Shown: in pieces, positions 1-12,060 of the stretch
Numbering within the stretch: the first letter of the stretch is position 1
Layout: each line of letters begins with the position of its first letter
Assembly (NCBI GenBank): GCA_946902985.2
Contig: OX336395.1
Coordinates: forward strand, 17,648,708 to 17,712,707
Direction: 5' to 3'
Length of the DNA stretch: 64,000 bases
Origin: Meconema thalassinum
Lineage: Eukaryota; Arthropoda; Insecta; Orthoptera; Tettigoniidae
The notes under the pieces: generated by a model
Databases searched by the model: none
Seen by the model: the letters and a program-made list of their open reading frames with translations, nothing else
What the model was told of the DNA's origin: nothing
Made by a program: the position numbers and the translations under genes

Positions 1-63
1 CTCCAAATTCACAAGGTTTTCTCTCAAGTCAATTAAATCGAAAACACTATTGTTGTCGGCCAT
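1..63 (-). CDS. Possible 5' end of a gene or element ORF running off the left edge
   Basis: On the minus strand an ATG (complement of 61-63) opens a frame that stays open to the window edge, 21 codons beginning MADNNSVFDLIDLRENL. The sequence is acidic and not low-complexity, as expected for a true N-terminus, but it is too short to assign. It could be the first exon of a host gene or the start of a transposon ORF. No splice donor is visible before the edge. No function is proposed. Confidence 0.25.
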   Translation of the reverse strand, partial: MADNNSVFDLIDLRENLVNLE

Positions 64-708
64 TTTAAAGAACACAGAATGCAAACAGACAATACAGAAG
101 AAAACAAATTTTAGGAATCACGAGGACAGTTTACACTTTCACAACAGTACCACAACCACCAATTACCAACACCATAGATTAGGTTGACACTCGAACACAG
201 CCACCACCTATAAAACAAGATCATGCACAATGCTGCCCAGAAGTGCACACGTCACCGCCTGCTTGGCTCGAGAACAGGAAGCTAAATTACGAATATTGGC
301 ACAAAACATATGGCTAACAGCTTCCGACAGGGCTCCAGGATGCCTTCACTCGAAGCATGTAGGCTATCAGAATATTAAGAAATCCCCATTTCCCATGCCA
401 AGAACACATGTCAGTCACTCACCGAGCTTCTTTTTCAGTGGGGATGTTGCACACAAACAGGACAAAATACAGCAGCAAACACCTCGCTCAGGACCGGTCA
501 CTTACATAACAGCACATGGATATTCAGAGGCAAACATGAAATAAAACAAACGACAAGGATTAGCTTTACATAAGATCAAGTGCACTGGTCTGACAAGATC
601 CCATCAACAACCGCTCCATCAGCACTAGAGGGGTCCATAAAACGAGCCTGGGGGCATGGAGGAGGGGATAGTTACGGAAGCGAACTCGAGCGCGGTCTGC
701 TACCAGAA
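64..708. other. Unassigned stretch left of the first 1.8-kb repeat
   Basis: I see no coding exon, tandem repeat or transposon end here. A plus-strand frame at 230-544 is open by chance and has no recognisable motif. If the minus-strand frame at 1-63 is real, this would be its 5' leader or promoter side. Confidence 0.3.
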
Positions 709-2529
709 TGACACCGCATGGCCAGGGTGGATGGGCCTACTTACCTGTCTTTAGAGGTCCGTGTCGCTTCCACAGCAACAAAATCACCTCCAGATGACAT
801 GCCCCAAGAGAAGAGCTCCAAAGGGGTGGAAGGAAGGTGGAGAAGGGGAACGCACAGGCTATTCTACAGACACCCCCCAATAACCGACAGAACTGCTGCC
901 GACGAAATAATGCCACAACAGTTGATTAAAAATTTAAAATAAAAATTTAATGTTAAAATTTTAAGGAGCACCTCCACCAGAAACAGAATATGCTTGCTTG
1001 CAAAGCAAAAAAAAAGGACAAGAATAAAATTAAAATTAAATGTGTTATAAATCCCAAAGATAAAAATAAAAATTACAGGCATAATTAAATGAGAAATGGC
1101 ATGATAGTTGACAAAGGAATGCAATACCGATCCGACATGCGGAGATCCAGACCACGCAATAAAACGAAAACAAATTTAAAATAAAAATTAATAAAATAAA
1201 ATATGATCAATTAAGAAATTCCCGATATTCGAGACTAAGAAAAACACAAGAACATTCACCAAAAACAAAAAAATAAACCAACAAGATTAACAAAGCAAAT
1301 TAAGCTAACACCACAACACGTTTGAGTTTTGCGGTCCGCGCCAAGAGACTGACCTCGAGACCAGAATGCATCTCGGCAAAACAAAAAACAAACATGGCCA
1401 CTAAAAACAGGAGACCGCATGTCAAATCGAAACTACGGCAAACAATTAGCATTAAATTAATTTAGAATCCCCAGAGAGGAATGAAAGGAGGAAAACATTT
1501 ACATCTAAAAACTATTAACACTAGTCGGTTTATGTTGCGACGGATCTTACATCAGATTAATAATATGCCAATCCCAAGATTGCCAAAAGAAAATAAATAA
1601 TAATTTAAAACGTAAAATAAACTTAGAAATGTGTCTCCAGACGGTACCAAAAAAACAATAACCTTTTTTTTATCAGGTAACGTTGAGAAACAGAAATAAA
1701 ATTAGGCCTATAAAACAAAATAAGGTACAGAATTAAAACATTACTATAAGACGATATTGGAGCTCCATAACAATAATAAATATAAATATAATTCAACGTA
1801 CCTTACATCCTTCTCATCGGAGACACAATGAAAATAAAATAATTAACACACAATATAAATAAAATATAATCTGGCACTTGATTGCCTTTAAAATGGCTAA
1901 CAGACCCATGCGCCGTTTTGATGTCACAAGCACTCCTGTTGTATCCAGATGCGATTTACTTTGCATATTTCCTCTTCACGGCGGAACGATGCAATTAAAT
2001 CCTTATGTACAGGCGTCTCCTTTTCTTGAATTTGTATTCATTTTTGGTAAGAGCTAGGGGCCAAGGCTCCCCTAGCACAACGGATAGATACTGTTCCAAC
2101 CAGTTGGCTTGTTGTTTGCAAGACGACAGCTCATGAACTCCATAAGATGGCGGAGAATCGCGCGTCAGATACCGAACTGCATTCATGTAAATATTCATCG
2201 TCCAATCAAGGCTTGACACATCAATCAACAATGTCATAATTAAGTAACAAATTTGGCGGTATCATGAAAACACAGGCATTTGTTACATGACGTAGAATAT
2301 AATAAATGCCCTCGAACATGACTGGAATAGGATGAGTTTATTAGGCACCCCAACACACTCTATCGGAGAAGAAGGAACGACGTGAAGATACCCCGAAGTC
2401 CGACAGCAGCTACCATCTCGTGTTCACAAACGGAATCAAGTCACCAGGCGGTCGATTCAAAATGTCATGGAACACCAGAATACAGGGAAGAGGGATTTTA
2501 AAAACATTGGGACGGGCATTGCACGTAAC
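709..2529 (+). repeat. Dispersed 1.8-kb repeat, copy 1
   Basis: This segment is collinear with 18844-20702. Both begin with tgacacSg followed by ggccagggtgg and end with gggacgggca, one or two bases, then gcacgtaac. Both share an A-rich body with the same order of short GC-rich islands. Neither copy has a convincing ORF, terminal inverted repeat or LTR-like TG...CA ends. Copy 2 is an insertion missing from the right arm, so the unit is mobile. A non-autonomous retroposon or the 3' part of a larger element is likely; the class is unknown. Confidence 0.7.
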
Positions 2530-5500
2530 AGTAACCATTATTAATATTAATTAATACAGTAAAAGGAACATTTAAAATTGACATACATTGATAAAATATG
2601 AATAGAAACATGTTATAGAAATCAATAGTCATGCAGCATTCATGCTCGCATTTTCTTAGATGTCGATGGCCCTTCTGGTGTATTCTTTGGAATACACGGT
2701 AAGACAGAGTGAGCTTTTGCTGCTCTTTGCTTTATTTCATTGCTTCCCTTTTTCGCAAACACCTGGTTTCTCTCTGTTGGTGTACTTTGCTTACATTACC
2801 TGTGAGTCTGTTCTAGATATATATCTTCCATGACCCACCTAGCGTCATCTAGCAGCGAATCTCTGAAGTTCCTTAATTTTTCCATGTACAAGAGGATTTC
2901 CTTACCAATCTAGCCACCAGATCTCGTCGCTATCGCCAGATATCATCTCCGTGATCAAGAGGACTTCGTCTAATTTCCTATCCACCCTGCTTCGCTAGTG
3001 ACGACTGCTATCAACTCTTTGAAGACCATTTCATCAAGACACTTAATTTTTGTAATGTTGGTTATTCTTATGTATATTCCTTTGTCTTCTACCCCCACTC
3101 TTTTTTCTTCTTCCCTGGTCCTTCCGCGCTTCGTTGAGCTGACCTCACTTGTGCTTCAGTCGTCAAGACCTCCAGTTGGAGCCTAATTAGGGCTCGTCTC
3201 CTCTCCTCGAGAGACAAAATTTTGAATCGGACGCCATGCCAAAATCGAAGGCCCAGATCTTAACTAACGGTCGCCTGGATCGACTACACCAGAAATGAGC
3301 TAAGTACAATGTTCTACATATTTTAATCGATTTTAATTAGCTATACGCTTTTAATACCGTTCTATAGACAGTGAAAAGTTGCTAAATGCTCTGCAATTGC
3401 AATCTTCGCGGGATTTTCGATGTCAGGCTTTGTCTATCTAAGACAGCTAATCTTGCAAAACGAAGCAGCATTTCTTTTGCATGTTAAATGAGAATGAGCT
3501 CTCACACCGTGGGATTCTTATTAAACTGAATTCTGTCTATAGCAAACTTAGCACGTTCCACCGCTGGACTTTATTTACCCAATTCAACAGTTATGATTGT
3601 TCTGGAATGTTCCACGCCAAACAATTCATCTACAAGTTAAACCTTCTAGTATTTTCCACTCACATATGGGAATACTTTCTCTAACCAAGAAATTTTCCTT
3701 ATGAACAGCTAATCAATACCTAATTTTTCTTCCTTCGTTGGAATTCGTTTGCTGCATTCAACTATAACCCACAAAGTTTTATACGCAATAGACTCTCGCA
3801 AATCAAATGCAACTAGTTATTTTTCACCACCGCAATAACTTTCCTTTCTATAAACTTTCTGTGCTACAATAGTGAACTTTTCAACCACGTCAATAGACTA
3901 TAGTGATACTAGTGCTTGTTAAACTTCTCATTCGCGCCGCGCTCGTCCGAGAATAATAAATACGGCCAAGAACTTTCTCCACAAAGTTCCTATTTCCTCT
4001 TCCTCGACCACTCTTTACTAACAAATTAGGTTAATCTTTAAATTTATATCTTTTCAAATGAGGCCTCGCCAAACCATAGGCGCCCTCCCAACTTTTCTCC
4101 ATGTATAACTTATTCACTCTGTTTAAATATCAGCAGTTAGAAACTGCTTATTAATCTATTTTCTTTTCTTGCTAGTACAAGAATTAGTTATATTCTAAGT
4201 ACTAAACCTTTCATTAATCTCTTTAATCCAGGTTTCACGAAAGGGTACCTGGCCCCATTTTTCCCTCGTGATCCTGTTTAAATATAGAAGTTCTAGAAAC
4301 TTCTTCTTAATTTTTCTCTTCAGGTTTCACAATAAGTGACCTGCCCGATTAGTATAAACTATAAAAGTAATTCTGCATCAATATAAGAAATTGTAGAAAC
4401 TTCAATTTCATTTCTCCCTGTTTTTTTTTTGTTGTTGTTACTTTCAAAGTTGTTATTTGTTCGTATTTTTCACATGCCCATCTAGGAATTCTTAAAGTAC
4501 ACACCTTGTACTTGGATTATTATTTAACATTAATTACGATAATTATCTTTAAATTTTATTTTTGTTAATCTTAGCACCATTTCAAAATCTTATGAGGATT
4601 TTAGTGCTTATAAAAGGTTCCAAACCAAAAAATTGTCAATTGCCTAGTGCAAGCTTTAAGTGATTTTAGGAGGTCTGCGACCCCAATTGTTTAAAAAATC
4701 AAATTATATATGTGTTAAATTGATCACATTTTATGTATAGTTAAATAAATCTAACTATATTCTTTTGATTTATAATTTTCTATAAAATAACGATTAGGCA
4801 AGATCCTGTCTTCCCCTACTCTTCCTATGGGCTTAAATTTAAAAAACTCACAAATCAAATTAATAACGGTTCCACTATTTGTTGCGTTTGAGCAAGAACT
4901 CTTAGTCACAAACTTATTAAAGCCTCTCTTAGCTTTGATAGCTAATTCTAACTAGCTAGTAAGGCAAGCATAGCTCGCTCCGCCAGCTTCCTGCTTGTTG
5001 AGATTTTCTCTACAACTTATGGTTGGTTTTCCAAATTTAAGTTTTTCTCATTTTCTAAACTTTTAGTCGGCGCTTTCTTGGGTAAAAGCTTAGCCATTCC
5101 TAAATGCAACTATTGGTGCTCTTACCAAAATTATTCCCAAGGGTATAATTGCTTCATCCCTACCCTTCTTGGAAACATTAGGTCGCTTTTTAGAAATTCT
5201 ACAATTGCAAGAATTAAAACATCACGGCCAATTCAAACTATTTGTATTACTCAAAATATTTGTTTAAAACAAACTCCTTTGAAAATATACATAGTAAACT
5301 CATCATTTCTTTCTTTGCCAGACCACTACCCTTCCCCATAGTAGCCGAATCTTGGCTTGGAAGGGAAGGTACCACCTCCTCTCGCCCGCAAATAGCCCAA
5401 GCTCTAGCTGCGATTCCTGTTAGCTGTGTTCAGGTCCCCACTCACTTTGGTGATTTCACGGGCTTTGCGGTGACACTCTTCTCTAAAAATTGTTTTTGTT

Positions 5501-5604
5501 TTGTGTTGGACTTCCGTCCTATTATGGACACTTGTTCCTCAGTCCGAAACCCACTTCCCTTTCCTTCTCTCTTCATCTTCCCTTGTGTGTAAGGTTTATT
5601 CCTA
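2530..5604. other. Unassigned 3-kb T-rich block
   Basis: The plus strand is strikingly T-rich, and no frame has a recognisable domain; the longest, at 5242-5592, looks like chance. Around 4115-4420 a motif (gtttaaatat ... agaaactgc or agaaacttc) recurs three times in diverged form, suggesting an old tandem repeat. The block could be the non-coding part of an unclassified element, or 3' flank of the CXC pseudogene whose tail enters at 5605. Confidence 0.3.
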
Positions 5605-7512
5605 GCAAAAACCTATCCCACCTTCATCTATAAAGCTCTCAAGCTCGGCTGGCATGTCGAGCCACTGTTCATCGAGATCATCTTCAAAGGGACTGTCCTC
5701 AACTATTTCTGCTTCTGCAGCGATCGGCATGTGGGACACACCCTTATCCTCGAATGGTGCTGAATTCGAGCAGGACTGGTGGTGGTAGTGGAGGCAAATT
5801 GTTGAACATTATACCAACTTTCCGGCAGCTGCGACTCCCTGCACACCCCTTCTTACATCCGCAGGACACTGTGTAGAGGATTTCATCTGGAGATAGATCA
5901 TTGGTGTTCATGGTGGGGAGCAGGCCATGGTCCGTCCTCTTCCAACCCCAGCTGAGAGGATCCTTTGGTCTATCATACCAGCCTTGGATTTGGTGGTAGA
6001 CACGCAGAATATGTTGGGCGGCGGTTGCGTTTGTTGATGGTAGAGAGTCCTGATTGAAAGTTGGCTTTATCAGGGATTTTGAGAATAACTCGTGGCGGAT
6101 TTTGTCCAAGGAGGTCTCATTGGGCATAGGTGAATATTGGGCCGCCAGGAATAGTTGACCTGCTGAAATGAGGTCCTCAGGATCAGCATCTGCATGGCGG
6201 AAAACCTTGACAGCCTCCTGTAAAGCCGTGTTGTTTTCAAGGAGTTTGACACATTTCAACTTCCCCTGGCGATAGAATGCAGAGGTTGTACCACACCCAC
6301 TGATAGCATGTAAGAACAGTAGGTTCTGTTTGACAGCAGACGAGAAGTTGAAGTACCTCGGAGAGTAAAACGAGTTCTGAGAGGTCCCCTTGGCAAGTTT
6401 CATGAGGTAAATATTTGAATTTGGAGCTTTGGCAGTTAATAGAATCATTAGATCGGTGTCCTCTCTGATTATTATGACCGTCGCCAAGGTCTCTGCCATT
6501 TGAATGGCGGTATTGATGATGAGTGTGTCAGCATCCTTAAGAGCTGGCCTCACTTCAAACCCCTGATGTACTAATTTCTCACGCAGCATGGAGATAAGCC
6601 GTCCTTTGTTGCTGTCGTTGGACAAATATTGTTCTTTCTGCATGGTTGCAGTCATCGTTTCAGTGAACACTACGTTAGAAGAAGAGTGGTTGCTTTTACG
6701 GCGAAGACGCTCAGCCGATTTTGTATTCTTTACTGATGCATCATCAGGGTAGTGGCAGGGTTGTAGTATAGCTTAACGTTGTAAATATATTAGGAGAGAA
6801 TTGTTGAAAAATTTTCCTTGGATTCCCAAACCACTCGCTGTAGAAGGAAGCCCCCAACAATTACAATGGCACTACCTGCAAGAGCTGGTGGATCAGTAAC
6901 TGGTGAAAATAAATTGTAGAACACAGATTTCTTTGTTTTCCGCATTCCTGTTTCATCAAAGATAGAAAGGGGATAAGGAGCTAACTCAAACAAATAATAA
7001 TGTTTGGACAGTTCCTCAGATGTTTTAAGAAGTGTTATGCGTCGGAAAAGTGTATCTGGATTTACTGGTATATCTTCGCCGTGAATCCTGACTTTCGTGT
7101 TGAAAGCTTTAAGAGAAACTACTCTGTTTATTTCGTAGAAACTTGACATTACTGAAGTCGTTGCCAGTAATCTTAGCAATAAAATGAATCGCTTTTTCAA
7201 ACGCTTCATGGCAGTCAATTTTCACATCGCCTGTTACTCATGTGCTAATGGACATCACAAATTGTCCAGTTGGGATGGGATAGTGAGATGAAAACCAGTC
7301 AAGAAGGATTGCAACATCTGCATCGTACCTCTGTACCCTTGAAAACCTAGCGTCGACGTGCTGCTCTGAAGTACCATACGTCACGCCACATAAGTCTTCC
7401 ACTTGTACCGCTTTCAGAGACCTCATTACCACTGCTCAATCGTCTGATCAGTGTACACACCGGACCAAAACTCGTCAGACCTTCTGATGAATAGTCAGCT
7501 GTTTCGTACAAT
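5605..7512 (-). pseudogene. Broken copy of a multi-copy arthropod gene with a C-terminal CXC-like motif
   Basis: Read on the minus strand this is one protein in several frames: RRSDEFWSGVYTDQTIEQ near 7500-7450; SEQHVDARFSR and FSSHYPIP (7432-7238); SLKAFNTKVRIHGEDIPV, FELAPYPLSIFDETGMRK and GGFLLQRVVW (7218-6790); then a long frame from about 6755 to 5744 with REDTDLMILLTA, AISGCGTTSAF and the cysteine-rich CGCKKGCAGSRSCRK. From memory this matches an uncharacterised family repeated many times in arthropod genomes, combining a PIN/FEN-like acidic core with a tesmin/TSO1-like CXC motif. The second CXC half is degraded, and an acidic tail (EIVEDSPFEDDLDEQWLD) continues in another frame to 5605. 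At least four frame breaks make it a pseudogene. Whether the family is host or transposon-borne I cannot tell. Confidence 0.75.
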
Positions 7513-8353
7513 TTGGTCGAGTGGCTAAAACAACTTTGTACGAAAGAGCTGATTTTATTTTTACGATTTCAGAGTTCAATACGAGAACTATTCCGAAGAT
7601 ATGTGGTCTTGAAAAGTCGCAAAATGTAAGTTTGCGCTCAAATGAGAAATTATCAAGGTTTGAACTTTTGATTTCGGCTGTACCAATGAACCGAATTTCA
7701 AGTTTTAGATGTTCATTCGGAGCAGAATGTAACCTTCTTTAATATTGAATTGATTGATATTTTCCGTCCGACGTACCGTTCTAGAGCTACAAGCAAAAAC
7801 CAGAAAAGAGGAAAAATGTCGAGGTTATTTGGGTCTCAAAGTTATGCACACCTCTTGGGATGGTGCAAACTCGGATTACACGCATTTAGGAACAAACGAA
7901 GGTATTAAAACAATTTCCAGCTTTCTGGAAATTAATTCCTCAAAACACTTTTTTTTGATCTAATTTGATTGGCCTATAAGTACAGTGTGTGAGAGTGAAT
8001 ATTCTACTGATGGCGACGGCTTTGATTTTACTGACGAAAATCCAAATAATGCCGGAGGACTGTAAACGTATATCATCGTAGAAATTGATCGTACTCACTA
8101 CCTATTTGATAAAGTTTCTCTATGCTTGGGATATTTATAAACAATAAAATAAATATTAACATTCTTATCACAAAAGGTACTATTTAGATTGTGTGGGCTG
8201 TCAAATTTATATTAACATTTCCAATTATATTCTTTCTCACATGATTATTTTTACAGATTTTATTAATACCCAAATGAAGGAAATTGTAATTAGTTAGCTC
8301 CTAGTACGTGAATAATTTGTTTACCTGCTAGAGAAAAAATATACCAACACACT
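7513..8353. other. Unassigned stretch between the CXC pseudogene and a LINE copy
   Basis: No exon or known repeat is seen. A short imperfect inverted repeat lies at the left edge (agctgtttcgtacaa near 7496-7510, with ttgtacgaaagagct about 20 bp further on). The rest is ordinary AT-rich sequence. Confidence 0.3.
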
Positions 8354-8361
8354 ATCTTGAA

Positions 8362-9374
8362 AACTAAATTGCTTGACATTTTGAAAACGATTGGAATAAC
8401 GTACAGGGACAGGAGGGTGATCTACAATCTATACAGAAACCAGACAGCAGTCATTCGAGCTGAAGGACATGACAGAGAAGCTGGTATTCAGAAAGGTGTA
8501 AGGCAAGGCTGCAACTTATCACATTTTACATTCAACAAACAATGAAGGAAATTGGAGAAAAAATTAAAGTGGGAGTGAAGATTCAAGGAGAAATAATTTC
8601 AACGCTGAGATTTCCCGATGACATAGTCATCTTGGCCGACACGCCTGAGGATTTGAATGAGTTTTTGAATGGTAAGGATTCCGTCTTGAGGAAAGAATTC
8701 ATGATGAAAATAGAACAAAAATATTGGAATGCAGCCGCAATAAATCAGAAACCTCTAAGGACATCAAATTGGCAGGTGAAAAACTAAAGGCAGTAGGATA
8801 CTTCAGTTACTTAGGAAGAAAAATAAAGAGTGATGGACGAAGCAATGAGGATATAAAAAGTAGGTTAGCTCAGTCAAGGAAAGCATTTCTACAGAAAAGG
8901 GATCTGTTGACATCGAATATAGATTTAGGTATTAGGAAGTCATTTCTGAAGGCCTTTGTCTGGAGCGTGGTACTCTATGGAAGTGAAACATGGACTATTG
9001 GAGCAGCAGAAAAGAGGAGAATTGAAGCGTTTATAATGTGGTGTTACAGGAGAATAATGAAAATCAGATGGGTAGATAGGGTTACACGAAGAGGTATTAA
9101 GACTAGTGGGAGAGGAGAGATATTTCTGGCGGCTGCTAATGAAGAGAAGAGATAGGTTGGAAGGACACATACTAAGACACCCAGGAATAGCAGGCTTAGT
9201 TAAGGAAGGAAAGGTCGAGGACAAGAACTGTAGGGGTAGACCAAGTTTAGAATATGTTAAACAGATTGCCTCGGATGTAGTGTGGTAGCTATGTAAAGAT
9301 GAAACGATTAGATCAGCACTGGAAGGCAAGGAGATCTGCATCAAACCAGTCAAAAGACTGAACACTCAAACAAC
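8362..9374 (+). mobile_element. 5'-truncated non-LTR retrotransposon, family A, copy 1
   Basis: Frames in different phases read as the C-terminal half of a LINE reverse transcriptase: TYRDRRVIYNLYRNQTAVIR, GVRQGC, IISTLRFPDDIVILAD (palm motif C, FADD changed to FPDD), then SETWTIGAAEKRRIEAF, MWCYRRIMKIRWVDR and RGRPSLEYVKQIASD. The 3' end is gtcaaaagactgaacactcaaacaac. An 8-bp target-site duplication atcttgaa flanks it (8354-8361 and 9375-9382), so this is a complete, 5'-truncated insertion. The same family is at 32014-32831 and 35008-36223. The RT tail resembles RTE/BovB-like LINEs; clade assignment is tentative. It is inactive through frameshifts. Confidence 0.88.
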
Positions 9375-9419
9375 ATCTTGAACAAGTAGTTCCGTGAAGA
9401 ACTATACAGCCTATCATCA

Positions 9420-10765
9420 TATATCATATTTATGTTAATTGCCTCTATCAACATACAAAATTTCAGTTTGATTGCTCTAATAGATTCGTAGATATTGAGA
9501 ACCGACTAAATATTGCGGATGGTCGCCATGTTGGATTTTTATATATGTAGGTCTTAGAGTTATGTACTGTTACATGAAGATTATTGTGTACGTGTAGTAT
9601 TCAAACTTCAATCGCAGGATTAGGACACAAGTAAAAACAATATTTTAAAATTTCGCATAGCCGCCTTCTTGTGGCTATGAAAACAATTGAAAAAATAGAT
9701 GCCAGTAGATTACAAGGGTATAAGGATTTACTGTACCAAGTGTCACTGCACTCAGATGGTTAAATTGCGAGAAACGACCATGTGAATATTTATACTTCGC
9801 GTCGCCGCCATGTTGGATTTGTGATCACCAGGTTATTAAAAGTCCTATGGGTGAACTTATATTCATAGCCCCTATAAACATTAAAACATTCAGTTTGTTA
9901 GCTGTAATAGATTCGTAGATATTGAGATCCATCGAAATATTTCGGATGGTCGCCATGTTGGATTGATATATGTATAGGCCACAGGATCATGTAGCATTAA
10001 AGAAAATTATTGCGTAGGTTCATTATCCAAACTGTCATTAAGATCGCATAATAACGACACAAGAAATAAAAACTTAATTTTAAAATTCGCACAGACGCTA
10101 TCTTGAGGTTATGCAAACAATTGAACTAATTTAGATACCAGTGCATTACAATGTGTATAAAAATTTCCTGCACCAAGTTTCATTGCGTTTGGATCATTAA
10201 ATCGTGAGAATGGTCAATTTAAAATTTCAAATTCGCTTGGCCGCCATATTCGTCTTGTAGTTAACCGGTGTTTGTAAGTCTTATAGATGACCTTCCATTA
10301 GTGCCCTGTATCTCCGTACACAATTTCAGGGTGATACCGGTAATAGTTTCAGAGAAATAGAATGCTGGTGAAATATTTCGCACAGCCGCCATCTTGAGGT
10401 TATGTAAACAATTGAACGAAGTTAGATGTCGTTGCATTATCATGTGTATAAATATATACTGTACCAAGTTTTATTGCGTTTGGTTGGTTAAATCGCGAGA
10501 AACGTCTATTTAAAAGTCGCAACTTCGATTGGCCACAATGTTGGTTTTGTAGTTACCAGGTTTTCAAAAATACTATTGGTAAAGTTCTAGTAGTTGCCTC
10601 CATCACCATAAAATATTCCAGGGTGATATCAGTAATAGTTTCGGAGATATTGAATGCTGATGAAATATTCTGCAGAGCCTCCATGTTGGATTGGTTGGAG
10701 GTAACAAAATTAGAAGGGCACGGTCGGAGTTGTCCGGAATAGTGCTTTGAACTCACCGAGTTTCA
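9420..10765. repeat. Diverged ~145-bp satellite, nine monomers, trimeric higher-order pattern
   Basis: A core like GCCGCCATnTTG recurs at about 9526, 9663, 9807, 9952, 10097, 10243, 10388, 10533 and 10679, a spacing of 137-146 bp. Flanks define three monomer types: A (ggatggtcgccatgttggat), B (cgcacagccgccatcttgag) and C (followed by a caccaggtt-like string). The order is A B C A B C then an A-front/B-back hybrid, C, A. That is a ~430-bp trimer with one deletion by unequal exchange. No ORF runs through it. It lies just beyond the 3' end of the zinc-finger exon. Confidence 0.8.
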
Positions 10766-10800
10766 TTGAAGTTATTAGAGGGGGACACACAGATCTCATG

Positions 10801-10830
10801 AGCCTATTTTTTCATAAATGAAAATAGGCT
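10801..10830. other. Perfect 10-bp-arm palindrome
   Basis: The arms agcctatttt and aaaataggct are exact reverse complements separated by 10 bp. It sits between the ~145-bp satellite and the 3' flank of the finger exon. It could be the fold of a 3' UTR or a relic of a TIR element; nothing else supports a function. Confidence 0.5.
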
Positions 10831-10984
10831 AAAAATATAGGTGGGAGATAATTTGAAACACATTTAATTTCACTAAGCTTATAGCATATTCACTTATTAA
10901 TTGCTGGGCATCAAAAGGTCTCTCATAAAATTTTTACCCTTTTGGTGCCAAGAAATTAATTAATGCCCCTTCTCAATACATTTT

Positions 10985-12060
10985 CAACGCACATGAAGAA
11001 GGTTAAGGGTTGGTATGTGCACCTTAAAAACTCCTTTGATTGCAAAATTGGTTTGGCATATGCTACTTGGTCTTCTCACCACTATGTGTTAACTTGTGTT
11101 TCTTCAAAACATTTTTGTGGGCAAATTTGGCCCCGCATGTGCTACACAAGTATAGCTTCTCAACAGTATGGTTTAACATGTGTATCTTCATATGACCTTT
11201 ATGTTTAAATTTGTCTTCGCATGATCCACACGAGTATCGCTTCTCACCAATATGGTTTAAGATGTGTGTCTTCAAATTACCTTCCTGACAAAATTTGGCT
11301 TCACATGTTCTCACATGAGTAACGCTTCTCCCCAGTATGGGGTAACATGTGTCTCTTCAAATTACCTTCCAAAATAAATTTGGCTTCGCATGTTCTACAT
11401 GAGTAACGCTTCTCCCCAGTATGGGTTAACATGTGAATTATTCGAATGATCTTTGCGACCATATTTGGCTCCGCATGTGATACAGGAGTAGCGCTTCTCA
11501 CCAGTATGGGTTAACATATGCCTCTTCAAACTACCATTCTGACTAAATTTGGATTCGCATGTACCACACGAGTATTGCTTCTGACCAGTATGGGTTAACA
11601 TGTGTCTCTTTAAACTACCATTCAGACTATATTTGGCTCCGCATGTGCTACACGAGCAACGCTTCTCCGCAGTATGGGTTAACATGTGTGTCTTCAAATG
11701 ATCTTTGCGACCAGATTTGGCTCCGCATGTGATACAGGAGTAGCGCTTCTCACCAGTATGGGTTAACATGTGTCTGTTTAAACTACCAGACTATAATTAG
11801 CTCCGCATATGTTGCAAGAGTGTCATTTCTCACCAGTATGGGTTAACAAGTGTATACTCGAAACCAATTTGCGAGCAAATTTGGCTTCGCATGTGCTACA
11901 CGAGTAACGCTTCTCACCTGTATGTGTTAACAGGTTAGTCTCCAAATTTTGTTGGTTTGTAATATTTCTTTCAGATTCAGTGCTGGTATTCTGTCCTCTA
12001 GTATTATACAATGCGTATATTTTCCTTACAGCAGGATCCGTAGTATCAGGACATCCCAGC
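10985..12060 (-). pseudogene. Zinc-finger exon of the left paralogue, about 11 degraded C2H2 fingers
   Basis: An acceptor gattttag lies just upstream; the exon opens LGCPDTTDPAVRKIYAL. The array then reads YSCSTCEAKFARKL...HLLTHTGEK (finger 1, C-x2-C-x12-H-x3-H). Finger 2 starts with a TGA in place of the usual codon and loses bases. Fingers 3-5 are clean (SGRKDHLKTHMLTH, SLNGSLKRHMLTH, SQNGSLKRHMLTH). Finger 6 shifts frame after GRKDHSNNSHV; finger 7 (FILEGNLKRHMLPH) continues in a new frame; fingers 8-10 are in a third (FCQEGNLKTHILNH, FKHKGHMKIHMLNH, FAHKNVLKKHKLTH). A wrecked eleventh finger follows. TGEK-type linkers (TGEKRYSC) are kept. Contact residues differ between fingers, so the ancestor bound a specific long site. 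Confidence 0.88.

Noticed and set aside
230..544. 104-codon plus-strand open frame
   Set aside because: No motif, no splice context, composition like its neighbourhood; chance frame.
8940..9365. 141-codon minus-strand frame
   Set aside because: Antisense of the LINE reverse transcriptase at 8362-9374.
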